Below are positions 1 through 5,849 of a DNA stretch of 12,909 bases, in pieces; within the stretch, counting starts at the first letter, position 1; the number at the start of each line of letters is the position of its first letter. The translations under genes were made by a program, and so were the position numbers. Origin of the DNA: Lachnospiraceae bacterium UBA1251 (GTDB taxonomy: Bacteria; Bacillota; Clostridia; Lachnospirales; Lachnospiraceae). The stretch is from contig DBVZ01000058.1 in NCBI GenBank assembly GCA_002308255.1, forward strand, positions 21,537-34,445. The letters are read 5' to 3'. The notes below the pieces were generated by a model, which searched no databases, had not been told where the DNA came from, and saw nothing but the letters and a program-made list of their open reading frames with translations.

Positions 1-971
1 TTGCCGCAGGCCACGCACTTCTCCGGATCAACTTCGGAGATGTAAGCCGAGCGGGACATGTTCGGGGTGTTGAAGAGCTGCGAGGTGCGGAGCGCGTTGC
101 ACACGCCTACCGCGCAGTTGCAAAGGCCGAAGATCTTATTTTCGCCGTCGATATTGGTGATCTGGTGGACGTAGCCTTTTTCTTCCGCTTTGTGCAGGAT
201 CTCCATCGCCTCGTCGTAAGTGATGTCGTGTCCCATGCCGGTCTCGCGGCAGTAGTCCGCGAAATCGCCGACGCCGATGCACCAGTACTGTTCGATATCG
301 CCGGAGCCCTCACCGCGGATCCGCTGCTGTTTGCGGCAGGAGCAGATCCCGACGCCGATCTGGCCTTCATATTTTTTCAGCCAGTGGGAGAGATGCTCGA
401 TGTCAAGCGATTCGCACTGCGCGGGGATCGCCTGCTCGACGGGGATGACGTGCATGCCGATGCCGGCGCCTCCGGGCGGGACCATCTGAGTGATGCCCGC
501 CAAAGGAAGATAGGTCATGCGTTCGAAGAAATCCGCGACCTGCGGGGTGACCGGCGAGATTTCCGGACGCATCGTCATGATCTCCGCGCTGCCCGGCACG
601 AACATATCCAGTACCCAGCGTTTTTCATGATTCGGGTTCTTTCCGTCAAGGTTTTCAAAGTGCCATTCCACAAGACTCGCCTGGCACAGGGCTTCGAGCA
701 CGGTCTCCAGATGCCCGGCATCGTAGCCGCTCAGCTTCTGAAGCTGCGCGAATGTCTTGGGTTTGCGCTTGCCCATTTTCAGGGCGAGATCGAGACAGTC
801 ATCGGCGATCTCTTTGCCGTACCGGCGCTCCGCGTACTGCAGGCCGCAGTCGATGCCCCAGTATTCCGGAGATCCGGTCGATATTTTCTCAGCGCCGAGC
901 AAGACTGCCGCGCGGTCCGTGATGATCTTGCCCAGTTTGAAGATCTTCTGATCACGGGTCATTTTTGCCAT
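1..971 (-). CDS. Partial cysteine-rich Fe-S oxidoreductase (N-terminal 323 residues)
   Basis: The ATG at 971-969 has a GGGAGG ribosome site 9 bases upstream, and the frame stays open for 323 codons to the left edge, so the C-terminus is missing. Residues about 72-105 look like a small winged-helix-type segment. A cysteine-rich region follows: a CSCR motif (C210, C212), then C231, C241, a CNCxxxxC motif (C284, C286, C291), and C319/C322 in CVACG, which reads as the start of a classical 4Fe-4S ferredoxin motif just as the window ends. In proteins of this general kind such a region often precedes a ferredoxin and FAD/NAD(P) oxidoreductase domain; that continuation is inferred. It is the last visible gene of the operon, 44 bases after the small membrane protein. 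A plausible job is supplying low-potential electrons to the dehydratase-like pair upstream, but the sequence does not prove this. Confidence 0.75.
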   Translation of the reverse strand, partial: MAKMTRDQKIFKLGKIITDRAAVLLGAEKISTGSPEYWGIDCGLQYAERRYGKEIADDCLDLALKMGKRKPKTFAQLQKLSGYDAGHLETVLEALCQASLVEWHFENLDGKNPNHEKRWVLDMFVPGSAEIMTMRPEISPVTPQVADFFERMTYLPLAGITQMVPPGGAGIGMHVIPVEQAIPAQCESLDIEHLSHWLKKYEGQIGVGICSCRKQQRIRGEGSGDIEQYWCIGVGDFADYCRETGMGHDITYDEAMEILHKAEEKGYVHQITNIDGENKIFGLCNCAVGVCNALRTSQLFNTPNMSRSAYISEVDPEKCVACG

Positions 972-1015
972 AAAACAGTTCCTCCCTTTCAAAAAGTTAT
1001 TTCAGCCTGAATGGT

Positions 1016-1183
1016 TTACAGATGCGTGTCTTTTTGGATCCTGTCGTAGTGCTTGAGAAGGATCGGCTCGATCAGTGCCGTGAGCTTCATGTCAAGATTG
1101 AAAATATAGACCGTGAAAGTCACCGCAAAGAAGCCGAGTACTGCAAGAAGCAGTTTCAGAAATATTTTAAGCGGTTTTGACAT
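1016..1183 (-). CDS. Small single-span membrane protein, 55 residues
   Basis: This short frame starts with ATG at 1183-1181, preceded by an AAAGGA ribosome site about 9 bases away, and ends with TAA at 1018-1016. The protein has a basic start (MSKPLK), one hydrophobic helix at about residues 7-29, and a charged tail with the sequence NLDMK and then a KHYDRI segment, ending at residue 55. The lysines before the helix predict an outward-facing C-terminus, though the tail is also basic. It sits 15 bases after the alpha-like dehydratase gene and 44 bases before the cysteine-rich oxidoreductase gene, on the same strand, so it is very probably translated from the same message. I cannot assign a function. 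It could anchor the oxidoreductase or the enzyme pair to the membrane. Confidence that it is a real gene rests on the ribosome site, spacing and sensible composition. Confidence 0.72.
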   Translation of the reverse strand: MSKPLKIFLKLLLAVLGFFAVTFTVYIFNLDMKLTALIEPILLKHYDRIQKDTHL

Positions 1184-1198
1184 AGTGTGTATCCTTTC

Positions 1199-2764
1199 TT
1201 ACCACGACTGCTCGTCGTGCAGTACCTCGAGAGACGGGTCGATCGGTTCTTCGTTCATGACCGTACGCATGTACGTATTGACCTGGTCACGGACACCCTG
1301 ACGGGAAATGATGCGGGGATCGAACAGGTCGTGCTGGACCCAGATCAGCGGGATCCCCTTTTCGCGGGCTTTTTCCTCGAACATGCCGTGCATGCCGTCG
1401 AGGGCTTTGCAGCTGATGTGTTCCCAGAGGATGACCATATCGGCGTTGAACATCTCGACGAATTCCCAGAGCTCGTCAAGCAGGACCTTGTAGCCGCCGT
1501 GCGTGCGGTTGCGCATGATCATGTTCTCGGTGAGCCACGCCATGTCGTAGTAAGCGGTCTCACGGTTCTCCGGCGTGTCCTCCTCTTTGAGGACGCGGGT
1601 CGAGACCATGGAGAGCATGTCGGTCAGCGGTACGATGCCCCAGCAGTTGAGGAGCCAGACGAGGAAATCCATGTAATAGTGGGACTGGACGCCCCAGATA
1701 ATGGCGCGGTGGCGGTATTCCTTCGCGGCCATTTTTTTCTTTTCGTAGGCTTTCCTGGCAAGGGCGGTGATGCGGCGGTCCGCGGTCTCAAATTCCGGGA
1801 TCTTGCCGCAGATCGCCATGTAGTTCGTCTCGGTGTACAGGGCGAGGTTGGAGCCGAAGACCTGCGGATAAGGCGTGCGGTTCATTTCCAGCCATTCCTG
1901 GCGGCACTGCGTCGCGAAGTTCACGCGGCGCGCACACTCGAAATAGTGCTTCCAGTCCCATTTTTCGCCGGTGTGCTCTTCGACGAACGCGATCGCGTTT
2001 TTGATCTCCTGTGCAGCGTAGTCCTGAACATCGTCTTCGCGGTGGCGAAGCGGGGCGGCGAGCTGGAAGACCGGGATGCCGTCTTCCTTTTCAAGACGCC
2101 GGGAGATTACGCCGTTCCCGAGCAGCGATCCGTCGCAGGTCGTATTGCACTGCAGTGCGCAAGCACCAAGTACAGGTGCGTCGTCATCGATCGAGACGCC
2201 GGCTTCCGCTTCGGGCATCGGGCAGACATCGCCGGCGAGGCCGAATTCCTGCGCGACATCGATGTAGTACTCCGCGGCATGCTGATTGAGAAGGACGGAT
2301 ACGTAAGTGGACGGGGTCTCGCGGCTTAAGCATTTCAGGTTCGGGAAGCCCATCATTACGGTCGTCATCTCGTTTTCATCGACCAGAACGACTTTTTTGG
2401 AGAATTCCTCGTCATTTCCGATGCGGCGGTCGCCCCGGAACAGGTTATCGAGGAGCTTCGCGACGTCGTCGATGATGAGGTCCTGCTCCTCGTGGCAGAT
2501 GCGGAGATACTCGCCCCGAAGCCCCTGGGTATGACGGTCGACCATCATGGGGACCGCCAGATAATTGGCCATCCAGCGGTAGCGGAGCATCGCCTTGACA
2601 TTGCGGGGCTTCATGACGAATTTTCCGAGAGTCATCATGATCTTAAGCCACCGCGAATAATCATACATGGTATCGGAAAAGCCGCGCCACTCGCGCCGTT
2701 TCCTCACTTTTCCGCCGTCAATATAAAAATCACCGAATCTGTCGGCGCCGACTTTCTTAGCCAT
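1199..2764 (-). CDS. 2-hydroxyacyl-CoA dehydratase family protein, alpha-like subunit
   Basis: A 521-residue protein of the HGD-D superfamily, which contains 2-hydroxyacyl-CoA dehydratases and class I benzoyl-CoA reductases. These enzymes carry Fe-S clusters and use a one-electron reduction driven by an ATP-hydrolysing activator. Recognisable stretches are the cysteine-rich segment C202-C206-C210 followed by DGSLLGNG, the segment from IPVFQL (230-235) to HTGEKWDW (264-271), and the C-terminal region with SCKALDGMHG (451-460). Other cysteines are at 90, 145, 181, 277, 287, 319, 374 and 452; I cannot say which bind the cluster. At 521 residues it is longer than a typical alpha subunit (about 470-480), with a basic N-terminal extension. 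The ATG at 2764-2762 lies 5 bases after AGGAGG and overlaps the end of the beta-like gene by 8 bases, suggesting coupled translation and a heterodimer. The substrate is unknown. Confidence 0.85.
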   Translation of the reverse strand: MAKKVGADRFGDFYIDGGKVRKRREWRGFSDTMYDYSRWLKIMMTLGKFVMKPRNVKAMLRYRWMANYLAVPMMVDRHTQGLRGEYLRICHEEQDLIIDDVAKLLDNLFRGDRRIGNDEEFSKKVVLVDENEMTTVMMGFPNLKCLSRETPSTYVSVLLNQHAAEYYIDVAQEFGLAGDVCPMPEAEAGVSIDDDAPVLGACALQCNTTCDGSLLGNGVISRRLEKEDGIPVFQLAAPLRHREDDVQDYAAQEIKNAIAFVEEHTGEKWDWKHYFECARRVNFATQCRQEWLEMNRTPYPQVFGSNLALYTETNYMAICGKIPEFETADRRITALARKAYEKKKMAAKEYRHRAIIWGVQSHYYMDFLVWLLNCWGIVPLTDMLSMVSTRVLKEEDTPENRETAYYDMAWLTENMIMRNRTHGGYKVLLDELWEFVEMFNADMVILWEHISCKALDGMHGMFEEKAREKGIPLIWVQHDLFDPRIISRQGVRDQVNTYMRTVMNEEPIDPSLEVLHDEQSW

Positions 2765-3962
2765 TTGCGCCTCCTTTCTGGATCTTTTTGATCTCGATGC
2801 TTTCTACGAATGCCTGCACGCGGGTCCGCATCTGTCCGGCCGAGGTGCCGATGTTGTACGGACGGTCGACGGCAAGGACCGGATAGTCATATTCCTCGCG
2901 GAGAATGTGGGAACCCAGCATTTTCTCGTAAGCCCAGGGATCGCAGAATTTCATCTGTTCGTAAATGATGCCGTCCGCCCCGTATTCTTTCGCGAGATCG
3001 GCGACGTAAATGCGGCGGAGATCCATTTTCGAGGAATCCATGTAGCGCGGGCACTGTCCGCGGTACATGTACTGCCGGCAGATCTGCGTCAGTGCATCCT
3101 CGTCGTCCGTAAGGACGATCGGATCGCGTCCGGGGAACGAGCCGCAGCAGAATCGGTCCGCGCACACATAGGCGCCGCTCTCCTCGACGAGTTTGATGAA
3201 ATCGATGTCATCGATCTCGGAACCGGCTACAAGGACGCGGGCGCGGAACGGGGATTTTTCGTCGGGTTCCCTCGTCCTGAGCTGTTCCAGCGTCTCTTCG
3301 AGAAGCGGGATCAGGAGATCTTTGGGAGCCGCGTAGGTTGCGAGGGTGATGAGGTGGAATTCGTACCCCGTGATGCGCGGGTTCTCCTCTTTCCGGAAAT
3401 CCCCGATCGCCCGGATGAGTTCGCACAGATGATTATGCTCCGCGACGGCGGCACGGATCGCTTCCTCCGAAATATCGATGCCGTAATTTTCAGCAAGCGG
3501 TTTCAGGATGTGATTGCGGCACTGCACGGTGTAGAGTGCAAGACCGTTGTCGTCGGCCTTCATCGGGATCTCCATGTACTCGTAGAAAAACTTGTCTTTC
3601 CCTTTCCCGAGCGCGGAGAGCAGTTCCATATTTTCCACGCAGCGGTTCATCATGGAACAGCCGTCCGGCGTAATGATGGCATCCGCGAAATTAAAGCCGC
3701 CTTCGATCGCCCTCTCGAGCAGGGCGCGGCTGTATTCGCATAAGAAACTGGTGAGATAATAGGTGGCGATCTCCATGGAGCCGGTCCTCGGCGCACGGAG
3801 TCTCGCGGAAAAGGTCCCCGCGAGATTCAGAAGGGGTTCGGGTGTATTTTCGCAGGTATAGGCGATACAGATCCTGCCGCCCTGCTGTGCCTTCCGGATG
3901 AGTTCGTTGTTGGCCTCCAGCAGAAGTTTTTCAAAGAAGGCCAGATGTTTCAGGTCTTTCAC
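2757..3962 (-). CDS. 2-hydroxyacyl-CoA dehydratase family protein, beta-like subunit
   Basis: A 401-residue protein of the HGD-D superfamily and first gene of the leftward operon. Three family hallmarks are visible. The first is YTCENTPEPLL near the N-terminus (C37 followed by the PE pair), the second a central cysteine region (C102, C108), and the third the C-terminal KFCDPW motif (C340) followed by DYPVLAVDR and a GQMRTRVQAFVE helix. C37, C102 or C108, and C340 are the likely ligands of one Fe-S cluster, by analogy with the three widely spaced cysteines of this family. Further cysteines at 267, 272, 273, 295 and 304 are not explained. The start is a GTG at 3962-3960 after a purine-rich AGAGAGAG stretch; no upstream in-frame ATG exists before the hairpin, so initiation may be weak or regulated. 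No HgdC-type activator ATPase is present in the window. Confidence 0.85.
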   Translation of the reverse strand: MKDLKHLAFFEKLLLEANNELIRKAQQGGRICIAYTCENTPEPLLNLAGTFSARLRAPRTGSMEIATYYLTSFLCEYSRALLERAIEGGFNFADAIITPDGCSMMNRCVENMELLSALGKGKDKFFYEYMEIPMKADDNGLALYTVQCRNHILKPLAENYGIDISEEAIRAAVAEHNHLCELIRAIGDFRKEENPRITGYEFHLITLATYAAPKDLLIPLLEETLEQLRTREPDEKSPFRARVLVAGSEIDDIDFIKLVEESGAYVCADRFCCGSFPGRDPIVLTDDEDALTQICRQYMYRGQCPRYMDSSKMDLRRIYVADLAKEYGADGIIYEQMKFCDPWAYEKMLGSHILREEYDYPVLAVDRPYNIGTSAGQMRTRVQAFVESIEIKKIQKGGANG

Positions 3963-3978
3963 GGTTTGCTCTCTCTCT

Positions 3979-4001
3979 GGCCGGGGAACCCGTTCCCGGC
4001 C
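3979..4001 (-). promoter_or_regulatory. GC-rich hairpin in the leader of the dehydratase-like operon
   Basis: The arms at 3979-3988 and 3993-4001 are complementary over 9 base pairs with one bulged base and a 4-base loop. The hairpin ends 17 bases before the GTG start of the beta-like gene. There is no run of T after it on either strand, so it is not a standard intrinsic terminator. It could shape access to the weak purine-rich ribosome site or stabilise the end of the message; this is inference. Confidence 0.5.
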
Positions 4002-4057
4002 GGTGTGGGCAGCGGATAAAGCCTGGCGCTGCGTCGTTAATGGAAACTGCGGACCTT

Positions 4058-4086
4058 TTGATTAATGACTATAATCTTCCTATATT
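4058..4086 (+). promoter_or_regulatory. Second rightward promoter candidate
   Basis: TTGATT (4058-4063), a 17-base spacer and TATATT (4081-4086) face rightward. It lies just beyond the leftward promoter, so the two would fire toward each other over a short distance. The AT-rich sequence makes a chance match plausible. Confidence 0.3.
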
Positions 4087-4107
4087 AAACTATTAAATCA
4101 AGTTTAA
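4085..4107. repeat. Inverted repeat TTAAAC/GTTTAA over the leftward -10
   Basis: TTAAAC (4085-4090) and GTTTAA (4102-4107) form a 6-base inverted repeat with an 11-base spacer. It covers the -10 box and likely start point of the leftward promoter, where a repressor could bind. The region is AT-rich, so chance is a real alternative. Confidence 0.35.
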
Positions 4108-4129
4108 AACCTGCGGAAACGAAAGTCAA
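4101..4129 (-). promoter_or_regulatory. Promoter candidate for the dehydratase-like operon
   Basis: On the minus strand TTGACT (4129-4124) is followed after exactly 17 bases by TAAACT (4106-4101). This matches 5 of 6 and 4 of 6 consensus positions. Transcription would begin near 4094 and give a leader of about 130 bases that includes the GC-rich hairpin. Confidence 0.55.
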
Positions 4130-4143
4130 ACAGTTGGTTTCCG
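4114..4143. repeat. Inverted repeat CGGAAAC/GTTTCCG around the leftward -35
   Basis: CGGAAAC (4114-4120) and GTTTCCG (4137-4143) are perfect 7-base inverted arms with a 16-base spacer. The -35 box of the leftward promoter (4124-4129) lies between the arms, so the element is placed like an operator for a dimeric regulator. No regulator gene is in the window. Confidence 0.45.
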
Positions 4144-4227
4144 TAATAGTGCATAAAAATTGTTTGCTGTAATTATTCAAGATGTTCCCGGAGCCTGGCC
4201 GGATGCATTAAAAGCCCGAGATTCCTA

Positions 4228-4256
4228 TTGGAAATATGCATCATCTGGGATAAAAT
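4228..4256 (+). promoter_or_regulatory. Promoter candidate for the larE operon
   Basis: TTGGAA (4228-4233), a 17-base spacer and TAAAAT (4251-4256) give 4 of 6 and 5 of 6 consensus matches. Transcription would begin near 4263, leaving a short leader of about 40 bases before the larE ATG at 4303. Confidence 0.6.
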
Positions 4257-4302
4257 GATACCATTCAGACGGAATATCCATTGAGAAACAGAGGATAAAG
4301 AG

Positions 4303-5124
4303 ATGCCCGGTATTGAAGAAAAAGAAAAAAAACTGAGAGAGGTCTTTCGGGAGATGAAGAGTGTCGCTGTCGCGTTCTCTGGCGGCGTGGATTCGACCTA
4401 CATGCTCGCCGTCGCATCGGAGGAACTCGGAGAAAATGCGGTCGCAATCACCTCCGTGTCGGAGATCTTTCCTATGAGAGAGCAGAGAGAGGCGGAACTG
4501 TTCTGTGAGGAGAAAGGGATCCGTCAGGTCCGGCTTTCCGTCAGGGCATTGGAGACGCCGGGCTTCAGGGAAAATCCGAAAGACCGGTGTTATCTCTGCA
4601 AAAAGGCGATCTTCTCGAAGATCCTTTCCGTCGCGGAAGAAAACGGTCTTGCCTGTGTCGCGGAAGGCTCCAATATGGACGATATGAGTGATTACCGGCC
4701 GGGACACCGCGCTGTCAGCGAACTCGGGATCCGGAGCCCGCTCAGGGAAGCGGGCCTTTACAAGGCAGAGATCCGGGAACTCTCAAAGGCAATGGGGCTC
4801 CCGACCTGGGATAAGCCCTCGTTTGCCTGCCTCGCTTCCCGCTTCGTCTACGGGGAGACCATTGACGAGCAGAAACTCCTGATGGTGGAAAAAGCGGAAC
4901 AGCTGCTTATGGATCTCGGTTTCCGGCAGATGAGGGTGAGAATTCACGGTATGTCGGCAAGGATCGAGCTTCTGCCGGAGGAGATCGCAAAGGCCGCACA
5001 GCCGGATATCCGGAAACAGATCGCGGAAGCGTTCAAAGAGATCGGCTTTGCGTATTCTGCGCTGGATCTTGAGGGATACCGGACCGGCAGCATGAACCGG
5101 ACGATTCCGGACAGCGAGGGATGA
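4303..5124 (+). CDS. larE: LarE-type ATP-dependent sulfur insertase/transferase
   Basis: A 273-residue PP-loop ATPase of the LarE (ExsB-like) family. In characterised members LarE adenylates the pyridinium dicarboxylate precursor and adds sulfur to make the nickel-pincer cofactor of lactate racemase. The ATP-binding SGGVDS motif is at residues 26-31. NPKDRCYLCKK (91-101), EGSNMDDMSDYRPGHR (121-136) and the PSFACLASRF stretch (172-181) are family signatures. C176 falls at the number of the sulfur-donating cysteine of Lactobacillus plantarum LarE. C96 and C99 add a CxxC, so C96, C99 and C176 could hold a [4Fe-4S] cluster, as in cluster-dependent LarE proteins; that is inference. The start follows an AGAGGA ribosome site. 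No larA, larB or larC is present, so its true substrate here is open. It heads a run with tcdA 25 bases downstream. Confidence 0.88.
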   Translation: MPGIEEKEKKLREVFREMKSVAVAFSGGVDSTYMLAVASEELGENAVAITSVSEIFPMREQREAELFCEEKGIRQVRLSVRALETPGFRENPKDRCYLCKKAIFSKILSVAEENGLACVAEGSNMDDMSDYRPGHRAVSELGIRSPLREAGLYKAEIRELSKAMGLPTWDKPSFACLASRFVYGETIDEQKLLMVEKAEQLLMDLGFRQMRVRIHGMSARIELLPEEIAKAAQPDIRKQIAEAFKEIGFAYSALDLEGYRTGSMNRTIPDSEG

Positions 5125-5149
5125 GAAAAAGAATCTGAGCGGTGGGCAC

Positions 5150-5833
5150 ATGAGTCAGTTTGAGAGAACGGAGCTCCTGATCGGGGAAGATAATATTGAG
5201 AAACTAAAGAAATCGAGAGTCGCCGTATTCGGGATCGGCGGCGTGGGAGGCTATGTCGTGGAAGCGCTTGCCCGCGCCGGAATCGGCACGCTGGATCTGA
5301 TCGACAATGATACGGTCTGTGAAAGCAACCTGAACCGTCAGATCATCGCGCTGCACTCCACGCTCGGTATGCGCAAGACGGAAGCGGCAGCTGCCCGTGT
5401 GAAGGATATCAATCCGGAGATCAGGGTCATTGTGCATGATTGTTTTTATCTGCCCGAAAATGCGTCGGAATTCGATTTTTCCGCTTATGATTACATTGTT
5501 GACGCAGTCGATACCGTGACGGCAAAGATCGATATCATTCTCCGTGCGCAGGAGGCGGGCGTGAGAGTGATCAGTTCCATGGGAACGGGGAACAAGCTTG
5601 ACCCGGCACAGTTCCGTGTCAGTGATCTTTTTAAAACGGAAATGGATCCTCTCGCGAAAGTGATGCGCCGCGAGCTGAAAAAGAGGGGCGTAAAACGCCT
5701 GAAAGTCGCGTATTCAAAAGAAGAACCGGTCAGGACAGGGCAGCGGACGCCCGGCAGCATCTCCTTTGTGCCGCCCTGCGCGGGACTTATCATAGCGGGA
5801 GAAGTTGTAAGAGATCTGATCGGCATCAACTGA
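5150..5833 (+). CDS. tcdA: tRNA threonylcarbamoyladenosine dehydratase (TcdA/CsdL family)
   Basis: A 227-residue E1-like (ThiF superfamily) adenylating enzyme. TcdA cyclises t6A at position 37 of ANN-decoding tRNAs to ct6A using ATP. The protein opens with the typical MSQFERTELLIGEDNIEKL helix region, then the nucleotide-binding GIGGVGG (28-34), D52 after LDLI, and the NLNRQ motif (60-64) whose arginine is conserved in E1-like enzymes. VDAVDT and SSMGTGNKLDP follow, then the RTPGSISFVPP segment near the C-terminus that sets TcdA apart from MoeB and ThiF. It lacks the four-cysteine zinc site of MoeB/ThiF. The ATG at 5150 has only a G-rich GGTGGG stretch as ribosome site. It lies 25 bases after larE and 16 bases before the tRNA-editing gene, so the three are probably one transcript. 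Confidence 0.9.
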   Translation: MSQFERTELLIGEDNIEKLKKSRVAVFGIGGVGGYVVEALARAGIGTLDLIDNDTVCESNLNRQIIALHSTLGMRKTEAAAARVKDINPEIRVIVHDCFYLPENASEFDFSAYDYIVDAVDTVTAKIDIILRAQEAGVRVISSMGTGNKLDPAQFRVSDLFKTEMDPLAKVMRRELKKRGVKRLKVAYSKEEPVRTGQRTPGSISFVPPCAGLIIAGEVVRDLIGIN

Positions 5834-5849
5834 AGAGAAGAGAGGGAAA

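Larger units (their letters stand above)
3963..4302. other. Divergent intergenic control region
   Basis: This 340-base stretch separates the leftward dehydratase-like operon from the rightward larE operon and holds no convincing gene. Its centre (about 4056-4165) is much more AT-rich than the flanking genes. It contains one leftward and two rightward promoter candidates, two inverted repeats around the leftward promoter, and the leader hairpin; each is listed separately. Between about 4165 and 4225 I see nothing further. Confidence 0.8.

Noticed and set aside
165..1010. Long open frame of 281 codons on the plus strand opposite the cysteine-rich oxidoreductase
   Set aside because: The minus strand has the ribosome site, conserved cysteine motifs and operon spacing. 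The plus frame is a shadow caused by high GC and codon bias.
1187..2329. 380-codon plus-strand frame opposite the alpha-like dehydratase gene
   Set aside because: It has no recognisable motifs and an Arg/Asp/Val/His-rich composition typical of antisense frames. The minus-strand product is clearly an HGD-D family protein.
2907..3743. 278-codon plus-strand frame opposite the beta-like dehydratase gene
   Set aside because: Antisense shadow: no start signal, no family motif, and the other strand carries the KFCDPW and GQMRTR signatures.
3979..4001. GC-rich hairpin as a bidirectional intrinsic terminator
   Set aside because: Neither strand has a T run after the stem, and the two flanking operons diverge, so no terminator is expected here.
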